In this document: piece after piece, positions 9,438 to 17,460 of the stretch | How positions within the stretch are numbered: the stretch's first letter is position 1 | Layout of the letters: each line of letters starts with the position of its first letter | Origin: Methylotenera oryzisoli | Lineage (GTDB): Bacteria; Pseudomonadota; Gammaproteobacteria; Burkholderiales; Methylophilaceae | Direction of reading: 5' to 3' | Length of the DNA: 32,109 bases | Assembly (NCBI GenBank): GCA_945878695.1 | Contig: CAMDXI010000014.1 | Span: 1 to 32,109 of the forward strand | Program-made: the position numbers and the translations under genes | Notes under the pieces: model-generated | The model's input: the letters and a program-made list of their open reading frames with translations, nothing else | Told to the model about the DNA's origin: nothing | Databases searched by the model: none

Positions 9438-10763
9438 TTACTGAGTATTGGGCGCGCCGACAATCACCGTGACAAAATTCTCTGGGTTTAAGCGACGATT
9501 AAAGGCGTCTTTAATCTGTGCCGCCGTCACCGCGGCCACTTTGCTGTTGTACTCGTCTAGGTAATTAAGCGGCAATTTATAAAAACCGATCACCGCTAGG
9601 TAATCCAAAATCTTGCTGTTGCTGTCTATGCGCATGGGGAAACCGCCAATCACGTTGGCCTTAGCCGCTTTTAATTCCGCATCCGTCACGCCCTTGGCCA
9701 AGAAGTCTGCCAAGGTCGCCCTCACTATTTTTAAGGCCTCGTCGGCTTGCTCTTTCTTGGTTTGCAAACCGATCTGGAAGGTACCCACTTCGGCCATGGG
9801 CATAAAGTAGCTGTAGACGCTGTAAACCAAACCGCGTTTTTCCCGCACTTCTTCCGTCAGGCGCGACACAAAGCCGCCGCCACCCAACACATAATTACCC
9901 AAATACAAGGGAAAGAGATCGGGGTCACCGCGTTTGATGCCGGGGTAGCCCAATAATATGTGCGATTGCGAAGCCGGATGGGCGATGCGTTGCATCACCG
10001 GGGCCTTGGGGTAAGTAACTTGGGCGATGGCCGGATTGGCTGGGCCTTTGGGCAAACCGGTGGCCATGCTCTCGGCTATGGCCTCGGCTTGCGCGCGGCT
10101 TAAATCGCCCATCATGGCAATCACGGCGCCGTTAGCACGGTAATACTGTTGGTAGAAAGCTTGCAAGTCGGCCACGCTCAATTTGCCCACCGTGGCTATT
10201 TCGCCGCTTTCATCCAAACCGTAAGGGTGGTTACCATACAAGGCCGTCATGAAGGCCTTGCTGACCATGCCCTCGGGTTGGGTAGCCGATTCTTCCAATC
10301 CGGAAATAATGCGGGCTTTTTCTCTAGCCAGCACCGATGCAGGGAAATCCGGTTTTTGTAAAATTTTAACGAACACATCCAGCGCTTGTTTTTGCTCACG
10401 CTCACTGCTTAAGGTGCGCAGCTTTAGCGCCGCCCTATCGCCATCGAACTCGCCACCTAACACCGCACCGATGTCTGCCAATTTGTTAGCGATCACTTCG
10501 TCGCTCATGCCGGCTGCGCCCAAGGTCATCATGTAGCGAGTAATGCCTGCTAGGCCGGATTTTTCTGCCGTATCTCTAGCACTGCCAGCGGCAAAATTGA
10601 CACTCAAATCGACGATGGGCAAATCGTGGTTTTCCACGAAATACACCTCGGCACCGCTGCTGGTTTGCCAGTGTTGAATGTTAACGGCCGCTTGCGCGCT
10701 GAGCGCGCTGATTAACATGGCCACACTCAACAGCCAGCGTGTTACTAGGGTCTTTAGAGTCAT
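9438..10763 (-). CDS. M16 family peptidase-like protein, non-catalytic partner
   Basis: 441 aa with a clear Sec signal peptide (about 1-25, ending ALSAQA), so exported to the periplasm. The fold is M16 (pitrilysin/processing-peptidase type): the two-domain layout and the C-terminal LGGGGFVSRLTEEVREKRGLVYSVYSY are typical. The zinc motif HxxEH is absent; the corresponding stretch reads GITRYMMTLGA. Paired M16 genes in bacteria often comprise an active and an inactive subunit, and the gene upstream has the full motif, so these probably form a heterodimer. A GAAGGTAAG ribosome site precedes the ATG. The substrate is unknown. Confidence 0.88.
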   Translation of the reverse strand: MTLKTLVTRWLLSVAMLISALSAQAAVNIQHWQTSSGAEVYFVENHDLPIVDLSVNFAAGSARDTAEKSGLAGITRYMMTLGAAGMSDEVIANKLADIGAVLGGEFDGDRAALKLRTLSSEREQKQALDVFVKILQKPDFPASVLAREKARIISGLEESATQPEGMVSKAFMTALYGNHPYGLDESGEIATVGKLSVADLQAFYQQYYRANGAVIAMMGDLSRAQAEAIAESMATGLPKGPANPAIAQVTYPKAPVMQRIAHPASQSHILLGYPGIKRGDPDLFPLYLGNYVLGGGGFVSRLTEEVREKRGLVYSVYSYFMPMAEVGTFQIGLQTKKEQADEALKIVRATLADFLAKGVTDAELKAAKANVIGGFPMRIDSNSKILDYLAVIGFYKLPLNYLDEYNSKVAAVTAAQIKDAFNRRLNPENFVTVIVGAPNTQ

Positions 10764-10808
10764 GGTTTACTTACCTTCATTAATTCACGGTTGCCGTTGT
10801 CTATTGGT

Positions 10809-12167
10809 TTAATGCACATGCGGCTTGCCTTTAGGCTTGGCATTCGGATCCATGGGCTGCGGGTCCAAAGTGGCTATGGTTAAGTTATCCGCATTGAGGT
10901 ATTGCTTGGCCACTGCTTGCACTTGCTCGGCCGTGACCGCGCGCAATTTGGCTGGGTATTGGTCCAAGATTTTCCAGGAAAAGCCTATGCTCTCCACCGT
11001 GCCGATTTGCATGGCTTGGTAAAACATCGAATCGCGCTGGTAGACATCGGCGGCAATCACCGCGGCTTTCACCCTATCCAATTCTTCGGCGCTGACGCCA
11101 GACTGTTTGATTTTTTCAATTTGCTGCAGCAAGGCGGCTTCTAACTCACGCACGGTTTTGCCTTCGCTAGGCGTGCCGTCTAACTCAAACAAACTTTGCC
11201 GACCGCGCGACATGATGTCGTAACCAGCGCTCACGTCCACCGCCAATTGGCTGTCACGCACCAAGCTTTGGTTTAAGCGCGCTGCTGGGTTGCCACTGAG
11301 CACACCGGCCAAGACTTCCAAGGCATAGGGTTGCCAATCTTTATCGGCCTCCTGCAAGGACGGCACGTGGTAACCCATCAATAAATACGCTTGCTTGGCT
11401 GGCGCTTTCACCACCACGCGGCGTTCACCCAATTGCGTAGGCTCAACTTGCGGTTTGCGCACCGGCAATTTTTTGGCATTCAATTTACCAAAATGCTGCT
11501 TGGCTAATTTATACACCTCTTGTGCTTGCACGTCGCCCACCACCACCACGGTGGCGTTGTTGGGCGCATACCAGAGGTCGTACCATTCACGCGCGTCTTC
11601 AAAGCTCATGTTTTCCAAATCGTTCATGAAGCCTATGACTGGCCGTGAGTAAGGGTGAGCCCGGTAAACCGCGCCTTGAAAAGCCTCATTCACCAAGGAT
11701 TGTGGCTTATCGTCAGTTCGCCAACGGCGCTCTTCCATTACCACCTTAATTTCTTTGTCGAACTCTTCTTTGGTCAATTGCAAATTGGCCATGCGGTCGG
11801 CTTCCAATTCGAAAGCCAAGGCTAAATTGGATTTTTCCAATTGCTGAAAATAGCAGGTGTAATCGCTGCTGGTAAAGGCATTTTCTTTACCGCCGGCAGC
11901 GGCAATTAAGCGAGAGAATTGGCCGGCTTTGACTTTCTTGGTGCCCTTAAACATCATGTGTTCCAAGACATGGGCCACGCCGGTTTTACCGTTAACTTCG
12001 TCTATGCTGCCGGCTTTATACCAAACCTGCGACACCACCACCGGCGAACGGTGGTCTTCTTGGACGATGAGCTTTAAGCCATTGTCTAACTTAAATTCTT
12101 GCACGTTGGCCGCCCAACTGCTGATAGGCAAGACCAACAATAATATCCATGCACTTTTAATCCGCAC
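10809..12167 (-). CDS. M16 family zinc metallopeptidase, catalytic
   Basis: 452 aa with a signal peptide (1-19, ISSWA). The inverted zinc motif HxxEH is intact as HVLEH (H66, E69, H70), and the downstream metal-binding glutamate fits VVMEERRWR (about 145-146). The C-terminal domain contains the typical LNQSLVRDSQLA. This is a predicted periplasmic peptidase, probably acting with the motif-less homologue 45 nt downstream. The start is a GTG with AGGAG 11 nt before it; no ATG is available upstream in a sensible place. It is first in the minus-strand run and divergent from ftsY. Confidence 0.92.
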   Translation of the reverse strand: MRIKSAWILLLVLPISSWAANVQEFKLDNGLKLIVQEDHRSPVVVSQVWYKAGSIDEVNGKTGVAHVLEHMMFKGTKKVKAGQFSRLIAAAGGKENAFTSSDYTCYFQQLEKSNLALAFELEADRMANLQLTKEEFDKEIKVVMEERRWRTDDKPQSLVNEAFQGAVYRAHPYSRPVIGFMNDLENMSFEDAREWYDLWYAPNNATVVVVGDVQAQEVYKLAKQHFGKLNAKKLPVRKPQVEPTQLGERRVVVKAPAKQAYLLMGYHVPSLQEADKDWQPYALEVLAGVLSGNPAARLNQSLVRDSQLAVDVSAGYDIMSRGRQSLFELDGTPSEGKTVRELEAALLQQIEKIKQSGVSAEELDRVKAAVIAADVYQRDSMFYQAMQIGTVESIGFSWKILDQYPAKLRAVTAEQVQAVAKQYLNADNLTIATLDPQPMDPNAKPKGKPHVH

Positions 12168-12215
12168 TGTGTGTTTCTCCTGTGTTGCTTTAGCGCTTTA
12201 ATGTAAGTAGCCCGA

Positions 12216-12221
12216 ATTATA
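12216..12221 (-). promoter_or_regulatory. -10 box of the M16-rsmD-coaD operon
   Basis: A TATAAT on the minus strand lies about 50 nt before the GTG of the catalytic M16 gene. No good -35 hexamer stands at 16-18 nt. Placement in the divergent gap with ftsY supports promoter function. Confidence 0.45.
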
Positions 12222-12365
12222 ACGTGGGCCTATCTTTAACTGCCTGTTCATTTTTACTAGCGGATTTCTGACCGCCGCTCACCTGCCTAAGTTCACGACA
12301 ACTTGGACCAGTGATTTTTTTAGGCCAGGCGCCATGGTGAAGATGAAAGCCGTGCTAAAACAAGT

Positions 12366-12371
12366 TAAAAT
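12366..12371 (+). promoter_or_regulatory. -10 box (TAAAAT) directly before ftsY start
   Basis: TAAAAT ends 7 nt before the ATG at 12379 and there is no ribosome site between, so the transcript would be leaderless or nearly so. Confidence 0.45.
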
Positions 12372-12378
12372 AGTGCCC

Positions 12379-13398
12379 ATGTTTGATTTTTTCAAAAAGA
12401 ACAAAAGCCCAGATCCTGCGCAGCCCGCACCCGACACCCCTGCGCCTCATGCGAATACTGCGGCTGAGCCTGAATTAGCCACGCAGCCCAGCACCTCGTG
12501 GGCCGAACGCCTTAAAACCAGCCTAAGCAAAACCCGCAAACAACTTGGCAACCAATTGGCCGGGCTATTTGGCGGCGGAAAAATTGACGCCGAGGTCTTT
12601 GAGGAATTAGAGACCATCTTACTGACATCAGACGTGGGCGTGAACGCCACCAAGAATTTACTGAACGACATCAAAAACCGCGTTAAAGCGCAAAATTTAG
12701 ACGACACCGTGCAACTCAAAGCTGCTCTTAAAGCGGCCCTGTCGGATTTGCTCACGCCCTTGCAACAACCCTTAGTCACCACCGAACACCAACCCTTCGT
12801 TATCATGCTGGCCGGTGTCAACGGTGCCGGCAAAACCACCAGCATAGGCAAGCTGGCCCATGCATTTCAAGCACAAGGCAAATCGGTGCTGATCGCCGCT
12901 GGCGACACCTTTAGAGCCGCCGCACGCGAGCAATTGCAAGTGTGGGGCGAGCGCAACAACGTGCACGTGGTAGCGCAATCCAGCGGCGATGCCGCAGCGG
13001 TGATGTTTGATGCCATCAATTCGGCCATCGCCAAAAAAATCGACATCGTCTTAGCCGACACGGCCGGTCGCTTGCCCACGCAAATGCATTTAATGGACGA
13101 AATTGCCAAAGTAAAACGCGTCATGGCCAAAAGCTTACCCGGTGCACCACACGAAGTATTGCTAGTATTGGATGCCAACACCGGCCAAAACGCCGTGTCG
13201 CAAGTCAAAGCCTTTGACGATGCCTTGGGTGTCACCGGCTTGGTATTAAGCAAATTGGACGGCACCGCCAAGGGCGGCGTCATTGCAGCGATTGCCGAAG
13301 CGCGACCCATCCCCATACGCTTTATTGGCATAGGCGAAGCGATAGACGATTTGCGTCCCTTTGTAGCCAGCGAATTCATTGATGCCATGCTCGATTAA
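12379..13398 (+). CDS. ftsY: Signal recognition particle receptor FtsY
   Basis: SRP receptor GTPase that docks ribosome-SRP complexes at the inner membrane. 340 aa from the ATG at 12379. A short acidic/proline-rich A region (about 5-45), the helical N domain (about 50-135) and the G domain follow in order. G1 is GVNGAGKTT (146-154), with DTFRAAAREQL, DTAGRLP and SKLDGTAKGG as later GTPase motifs. An in-frame ATG at 12334 would add 15 residues, but MFDFFKKNK is the usual start of this family and a -10-like box sits between the two. It heads the conserved ftsY-ftsE-ftsX-rpoH series. Confidence 0.95.
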   Translation: MFDFFKKNKSPDPAQPAPDTPAPHANTAAEPELATQPSTSWAERLKTSLSKTRKQLGNQLAGLFGGGKIDAEVFEELETILLTSDVGVNATKNLLNDIKNRVKAQNLDDTVQLKAALKAALSDLLTPLQQPLVTTEHQPFVIMLAGVNGAGKTTSIGKLAHAFQAQGKSVLIAAGDTFRAAAREQLQVWGERNNVHVVAQSSGDAAAVMFDAINSAIAKKIDIVLADTAGRLPTQMHLMDEIAKVKRVMAKSLPGAPHEVLLVLDANTGQNAVSQVKAFDDALGVTGLVLSKLDGTAKGGVIAAIAEARPIPIRFIGIGEAIDDLRPFVASEFIDAMLD

Positions 13399-13412
13399 GC
13401 CGACTTTAGCGC

Positions 13413-13418
13413 TATAAT
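13413..13418 (+). promoter_or_regulatory. -10 box (TATAAT) directly before ftsE start
   Basis: A perfect TATAAT preceded by CGC, as at lpxL, ends 6 nt before the ftsE ATG. No Shine-Dalgarno intervenes. It would give a leaderless ftsE-ftsX transcript in addition to readthrough from ftsY. Confidence 0.55.
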
Positions 13419-13424
13419 TCTTCC

Positions 13425-14105
13425 ATGATTAAATTTGACCACGTCACCAAACGTTACCCGGGCAGCAACGAAGCCTTAAGCCAGGTGAGCTTTGACATAG
13501 AAGCCGGCGAGTTGGTGTTTGTAACCGGTCACTCGGGCGCCGGCAAAAGTACCTTACTCAAGCTGATAGCCGCCATCGAGCGCCCCACCAGCGGCACGGT
13601 ATTGATCGCCAATCAAAACATCAGCCAACTAAAAGCTGCCGCTATTCCCTATATGCGCCGCCGCTTTGGCTTGATCTTTCAAGACCACAAATTACTCTAC
13701 GATCGCAATTGCTTTGAGAACGTCATCTTGCCTTTGCACATCAATGGCATCACTGGCTTGGACGCCGCCAAACGCGTGCGTGCCGCCTTGGATAAAGTCG
13801 GTTTATTGCACAAAGAAAAAGCCATGCCCATCACCCTATCCGGCGGTGAGCAACAACGCTTGGCGATTGCGCGCGCCGTGGTCAGTCGCCCATCCATTTT
13901 GATTGCGGACGAACCTACCGGCAATTTGGACTCCAGTTACGCAGCCGACATCATGGGCATCTTCCAAGATTTCAATCAAGTGGGCGTCACGGTGATCGTT
14001 GCCACCCACGATGCACGCGGCATGTCGGCGACACAAAATCGCGTGCTGCACTTAGACCACGGTCGATTGACCGTATCCAATTCAGCTGAAAGCGTGAACG
14101 CATAA
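13425..14105 (+). CDS. ftsE: Cell division ATP-binding protein FtsE
   Basis: ABC ATPase that works with FtsX at the division septum to regulate peptidoglycan hydrolases through periplasmic partners. 226 aa. Walker A GHSGAGKST (35-43), ABC signature LSGGEQQRLAIARA (from 138), Walker B ILIADEPTGNLD (around 160-170) and an H-loop in VATHDA are all intact. The YMRRRFGLIFQDHKLL stretch is characteristic of FtsE. Its stop codon overlaps the ftsX ATG by one base, so the pair is translationally coupled. Confidence 0.96.
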   Translation: MIKFDHVTKRYPGSNEALSQVSFDIEAGELVFVTGHSGAGKSTLLKLIAAIERPTSGTVLIANQNISQLKAAAIPYMRRRFGLIFQDHKLLYDRNCFENVILPLHINGITGLDAAKRVRAALDKVGLLHKEKAMPITLSGGEQQRLAIARAVVSRPSILIADEPTGNLDSSYAADIMGIFQDFNQVGVTVIVATHDARGMSATQNRVLHLDHGRLTVSNSAESVNA

Positions 14106-15019
14106 TGAACTGGCTCAATCAACACCTGCAAGCGATTAAATTGGTGCTGTCGCGCATGGACAGCAACAAGCTATCGACCTTTATGATCAGCTTGGTGATT
14201 GCCGTGGCCATGGCCATCCCCGGGGTGTTTTACTTAGGCGTGGAGCATTTATCCAAACTAAGCAACCACATGCAAAATGAAACCGAGATCAGTCTGTTTG
14301 TGAAGCTAGACGAACCGTCCAGCACCTTAACGGCAATCGACGCTACCTTAAAAAGCAACCCCGCCATCCAGACTTACACCTTGGTCACCAAGGCGGACGC
14401 CTGGGAAGACTTAAAAGCCAAAGCCGCATCAAACAAAATCAACAGCGAAGTGCAAAACCTAGAACAAAATCCGCTACCGGACGCCTTTTTCATTCAAGCC
14501 AAATCGGCTGATGCGGCGGCACTCGCCACCTTAAGGGATGAGCTGCAAGCCCTGCCTGGCGTGGAGCGAGCTTTATTGAATGCCGAGTGGGCCAAACGCT
14601 TGTCCAGCATATTGGCCTTGGGCACAAAAATTATCGCGTTCATTGCCGCCTTGTTGGCTTTGGCTTTATTGGTCATCATAGGCAACACCGTGCGCATGCA
14701 AATCCTCACGCAAAAAGACGAAATCGTGGTCAGCAAATTGATAGGAGCCACCACCAACTTTATCCGCACGCCGTTTCTTTATGCCGGCATGGTCTACGGC
14801 TTATTCGGCGGCCTACTATCCATGGCCATGCTGATGTTTATCGTGCAACTGTATAACCAATCGGTCGTGCAACTGTCTCAACTGTACAGCAACGACTTCA
14901 GCTTGGCTTGGTTTAACCCACCGCTTTACCTAGGCATCATCTTGCTGTCCATCTTCATCGGTTGGCTAGGATCCTTCCTGTCTGTCAGCCGCGCCATTGC
15001 CGCCATCAAAATAGACTAG
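14105..15019 (+). CDS. ftsX: Cell division protein FtsX
   Basis: Membrane partner of FtsE. 304 aa with four predicted membrane segments: about 26-46, 170-193, 223-245 and 274-297. A periplasmic domain lies between the first two, as in the family. The cytoplasmic stretch MQILTQKDEIVVSKLIGATTN after the second segment is the typical FtsX/permease coupling region. Overlap with ftsE and the following rpoH agree with the conserved locus. Confidence 0.95.
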   Translation: MNWLNQHLQAIKLVLSRMDSNKLSTFMISLVIAVAMAIPGVFYLGVEHLSKLSNHMQNETEISLFVKLDEPSSTLTAIDATLKSNPAIQTYTLVTKADAWEDLKAKAASNKINSEVQNLEQNPLPDAFFIQAKSADAAALATLRDELQALPGVERALLNAEWAKRLSSILALGTKIIAFIAALLALALLVIIGNTVRMQILTQKDEIVVSKLIGATTNFIRTPFLYAGMVYGLFGGLLSMAMLMFIVQLYNQSVVQLSQLYSNDFSLAWFNPPLYLGIILLSIFIGWLGSFLSVSRAIAAIKID

Positions 15020-15053
15020 TTTCCCGCCACGCTTGCAGTGAACTATTTAGCCT

Positions 15054-15080
15054 CTAGCACTCTCTTATACAGAGTGCTAA
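15054..15080 (+). promoter_or_regulatory. CIRCE operator (HrcA binding site) upstream of rpoH
   Basis: The left arm CTAGCACTC (15054-15062), a nine-base spacer and the right arm GAGTGCTAA (15072-15080) match the CIRCE consensus TTAGCACTC-N9-GAGTGCTAA at 17 of 18 arm positions, with exact spacing. A -10-like TATACA (15066-15071) lies inside the spacer, so a bound repressor would block it. The site is 29 nt before the rpoH ATG. Known CIRCE sites control groESL and dnaK operons through HrcA. Confidence 0.85.
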
Positions 15081-15109
15081 AATAGCATTAATCTGAGGAC
15101 TAATTTTAA

Positions 15110-15967
15110 ATGACCACTGCCTTATTACCCGTGTTAACTGCCAGTGATAGCCTAGAGCACTACTCTAGGGCCATCAAGGCTTACCCTATTCTGTCCGCAG
15201 AAGAGGAATACGCGCTGGCCGTCAAATTTAGAAAAGAAAACGACTTAGAAGCCGCGCGTCAATTAATTGTCTCGCACCTACGCTTGGTCGCCAGCATCGC
15301 CCGTGGCTACAACGGTTACGGCTTGCCGCAAGCAGACTTAATTCAAGAAGGCAACATCGGCTTGATGAAGGCGGTAAAACGCTTTGACCCAGAACGCGGT
15401 GTGCGCTTGGTGTCCTTTGCCATGCATTGGATTAAAGCGGAGATGCACGAATACATCGTGCGCAATTGGCGCTTGGTCAAAATTGCCACCACCAAAGCGC
15501 AACGCAAACTATTCTTTAACCTACGCAGCATGAAGCCTGGCCATAACAGCCTGCAAAGCAGCGAAGTGGAGCACATCGCCCAGACCTTAAACGTCAAAGC
15601 GGAAGAAGTGCGGGAAATGGAAGCGCGCCTTAACGGCCACGAAATCGCCTTAGAATCCAGCGCTGAGGACGACGAAGACGGCCACTACAGCCCCATCGCC
15701 TACTTACAAGACGAGCGCTTAGAGCCACTGGCGGCCATGCAAGCTAAACAAACGGAAGCCTTTGAAAGCAACGGTTTGAGCCATGCCTTGCAACACTTGG
15801 ATGAGCGCAGCCGTCGCGTGGTGGAATCACGCTGGTTGCAAGACGACGGCGGCAAAACCTTGCACGAATTGGCCGCTGAATTTGGTGTGTCCGCAGAACG
15901 CATACGCCAAATCGAACAAAAAGCCATGCAGAAAATTAAAAGCACCATGTTGGCTTACCAAGCCTAA
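15110..15967 (+). CDS. rpoH: RNA polymerase heat-shock sigma factor RpoH (sigma-32)
   Basis: Directs RNA polymerase to heat-shock promoters. 285 aa (E. coli 284). Region 2 contains LIVSHLRLVASIARGYNGYGLPQADLIQEG-type core and -10 recognition helices, the RpoH-specific box QRKLFFNLR is at 131-139, and the region 4.2 helix-turn-helix ends in SAERIRQIEQKAMQKIK. A GAGGA ribosome site stands 10 nt before the ATG. It follows ftsX by 90 nt, which hold a CIRCE operator, and is followed by a strong terminator. Likely targets in the window are the sigma-32-type promoters of grpE and dnaK. Confidence 0.97.
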   Translation: MTTALLPVLTASDSLEHYSRAIKAYPILSAEEEYALAVKFRKENDLEAARQLIVSHLRLVASIARGYNGYGLPQADLIQEGNIGLMKAVKRFDPERGVRLVSFAMHWIKAEMHEYIVRNWRLVKIATTKAQRKLFFNLRSMKPGHNSLQSSEVEHIAQTLNVKAEEVREMEARLNGHEIALESSAEDDEDGHYSPIAYLQDERLEPLAAMQAKQTEAFESNGLSHALQHLDERSRRVVESRWLQDDGGKTLHELAAEFGVSAERIRQIEQKAMQKIKSTMLAYQA

Positions 15968-15982
15968 GTTGGCTGACTTGAG

Positions 15983-16010
15983 AAAAAAGGCTGCCTGCGC
16001 AGCCTTTTTT
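15983..16010 (+). terminator. Intrinsic terminator of rpoH
   Basis: GGCTGC pairs with GCAGCC around a four-base loop, flanked by A6 and T6 runs that lengthen the stem. It lies 16 nt after the rpoH stop and can work in both directions. Confidence 0.9.
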
Positions 16011-16329
16011 ATTGGCGATGCGCCGCATTGTAGGGCTAAAGCCCGACCTACAAACTAAGAATCGGAATGTCATGTAGGTCGGCCTTAAGGCCGACATGGC
16101 CATTTATAAGCCAGAAAAAGACCTTTTTTTATTGGCGAAATGGGTTTTGTAGGAGCGATCTTTAGATCGCGAAAAGCAATTTAGCCACCTAGCCTTCGCG
16201 ATCTAAAGATCGCTCCTACAAAAAGATCGCTCCTAGATAAGGACCACGCCGGAACGAATCAGTCAGCCTATTGATGTCGCTGTCACGCCGTTCTGTTATC
16301 ATCTTATTTTACAAACAATTGACCCGCGC
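16011..16329. repeat. REP/BIME-like palindrome cluster between rpoH and the DUF971 gene
   Basis: No gene is visible in the gap. Three palindromic units occur. The first (about 16029-16053) has a GGGC-TAAA-GCCC core with TTGTA/TACAA ends. The second (about 16071-16099) has GGTCGGCC-type arms around TTAA. The third is a perfect 29-bp inverted repeat, arms 16145-16173 and 16195-16223 with a 21-nt loop, each arm itself containing GCGATCT/AGATCGC. A partial extra copy of its end follows (16224-16236). These resemble the REP sequences mobilised by RAYT transposases in Gammaproteobacteria and Betaproteobacteria. A promoter for the next gene must lie in or after it; I cannot place one. Confidence 0.8.
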
Positions 16330-16695
16330 ATGAGCAAGCCTAGCCCTAGACCCACCGACATAAAACTGCACCAAGCCTCGCGTTTATTGGAAATAAAATT
16401 CGACGACCACACCGAGTGCATGCTGTCTTGCGAATTTTTACGCGTCCACTCGCCCTCCGCAGAAGTCAAAGGCCACGGTCCTGGCCAAGAAGTGCTGCAA
16501 ACCGGTAAAGAGCAAGTCAACATCAGCCAGATCGAAGCGGTAGGCAATTACGCGGTCAAACTGGTGTTCAGCGACGGCCACGATACCGGCTTGTATTCAT
16601 GGGATTACTTATACGAACTGGCGCGCAACTACGAAGCCTTGTGGTTGGAGTACTTGGGTAAACTAAGTGTGGCCGGCTTGAGTCGAAGCGAATAA
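16330..16695 (+). CDS. DUF971 domain protein
   Basis: 121 aa, single DUF971 domain (the fold also found at the N-terminus of gamma-butyrobetaine hydroxylase-like proteins). The family signature is visible as [19 protein letters not shown] and [17 protein letters not shown]. Its biochemical role is unknown to me; a short stand-alone copy directly before ubiE is common in Betaproteobacteria, so a link to quinone or iron-sulfur metabolism has been suspected but is inference here. The ATG start has no clear ribosome site. It ends 11 nt before ubiE, so the two are probably co-transcribed. Confidence 0.9.
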   Translation: MSKPSPRPTDIKLHQASRLLEIKFDDHTECMLSCEFLRVHSPSAEVKGHGPGQEVLQTGKEQVNISQIEAVGNYAVKLVFSDGHDTGLYSWDYLYELARNYEALWLEYLGKLSVAGLSRSE

Positions 16696-16706
16696 GCGAG
16701 GGACAC

Positions 16707-17447
16707 ATGTCAAACGAACAATCCACCCATTTTGGTTTTAAAACCGTGGCCGAAGGCGAAAAAGCCAAAAAAGTCGGCGAGGTTTTCCATTCCGTGGCTA
16801 GCAAATACGACTTGATGAACGACGTCATGTCGGCCGGCCTGCACCGCACTTGGAAACGCTTTGCCGTGGAAATCAGCGGCGTTAAAGCCGGCGACACGGT
16901 GTTAGACATTGCCGGCGGTAGCGGCGATTTGTCCAAACTGTTTGCGCAAAAAGTCGGGGCTAGCGGCCGCGTCATCTTAACCGACATCAACGCCTCCATG
17001 CTCAGCGTCGGCCGCGACCGCATGTTGGACGCCGGTCTAAACGTCCCGACCTTGCAATGCGACGCAGAAAAATTACCCTTCCCCGATGGCCATTTTGATT
17101 GCGTCATCGTGGCCTTTGGTTTGCGCAACATGACGCACAAAGACAAGGCCTTGGCGGAAATGCTACGTGTGCTCAAAGTAGGCGGCCGCCTCTTGGTGCT
17201 GGAATTCTCTAAAGTGTGGCAACCCTTGAGCAAGCTCTACGATGCCTACTCCTTTAAGTTGCTGCCCATCATGGGTAAATTGTTTGCTAAAGATGCCGAC
17301 AGCTACCAATACCTGGCCGAGTCTATACGCATGCACCCCGATCAAGAAACGCTGAAAAAGATGATGGAAGAAGCGGGACTGGCTAAGGTGGATTATTACA
17401 ATCTGGCGGCCGGCGTGGTGGCCTTGCACAAAGGCTACAAAATATAA
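16707..17447 (+). CDS. ubiE: Ubiquinone/menaquinone C-methyltransferase UbiE
   Basis: SAM-dependent C-methyltransferase of ubiquinone (and menaquinone) synthesis. 246 aa (E. coli 251). It has the UbiE N-terminal signature around [22 protein letters not shown] motif [13 protein letters not shown] (from 65), [13 protein letters not shown] as the acidic loop, and the [13 protein letters not shown] signature near 135. The C-terminus [15 protein letters not shown] is also typical. A GAGGGA ribosome site supports the ATG. It is followed 13 nt later by ubiJ and then ubiB, the usual ubi order. Confidence 0.97.
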   Translation: MSNEQSTHFGFKTVAEGEKAKKVGEVFHSVASKYDLMNDVMSAGLHRTWKRFAVEISGVKAGDTVLDIAGGSGDLSKLFAQKVGASGRVILTDINASMLSVGRDRMLDAGLNVPTLQCDAEKLPFPDGHFDCVIVAFGLRNMTHKDKALAEMLRVLKVGGRLLVLEFSKVWQPLSKLYDAYSFKLLPIMGKLFAKDADSYQYLAESIRMHPDQETLKKMMEEAGLAKVDYYNLAAGVVALHKGYKI

Positions 17448-17460
17448 TGGTGCGCATCCT

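Noticed and set aside
9438-10763. Missing HxxEH taken as a sign of a damaged peptidase gene
   Set aside because: The frame is intact with signal peptide and full domain layout; inactive M16 partners next to an active one are normal.
12334-12378. Longer N-terminus for FtsY
   Set aside because: The family start MFDFFKK is at 12379 and a -10-like box lies in the extension.
16029-16236. CRISPR array
   Set aside because: The repeats are palindromes of differing sequence without regular spacers, so they fit REP/BIME elements instead.
16568-17233. 221-aa open frame on the minus strand opposite ubiE
   Set aside because: It is antisense to a well-supported ubiE and DUF971 gene and shows no recognisable domain; codon bias of the real gene explains it.
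17443-17448. TATAAT before ubiJ as another leaderless promoter
   Set aside because: It overlaps the ubiE stop codon and lies 12 nt from the ubiJ ATG, outside the 6-7 nt spacing of the other cases; probably fortuitous.
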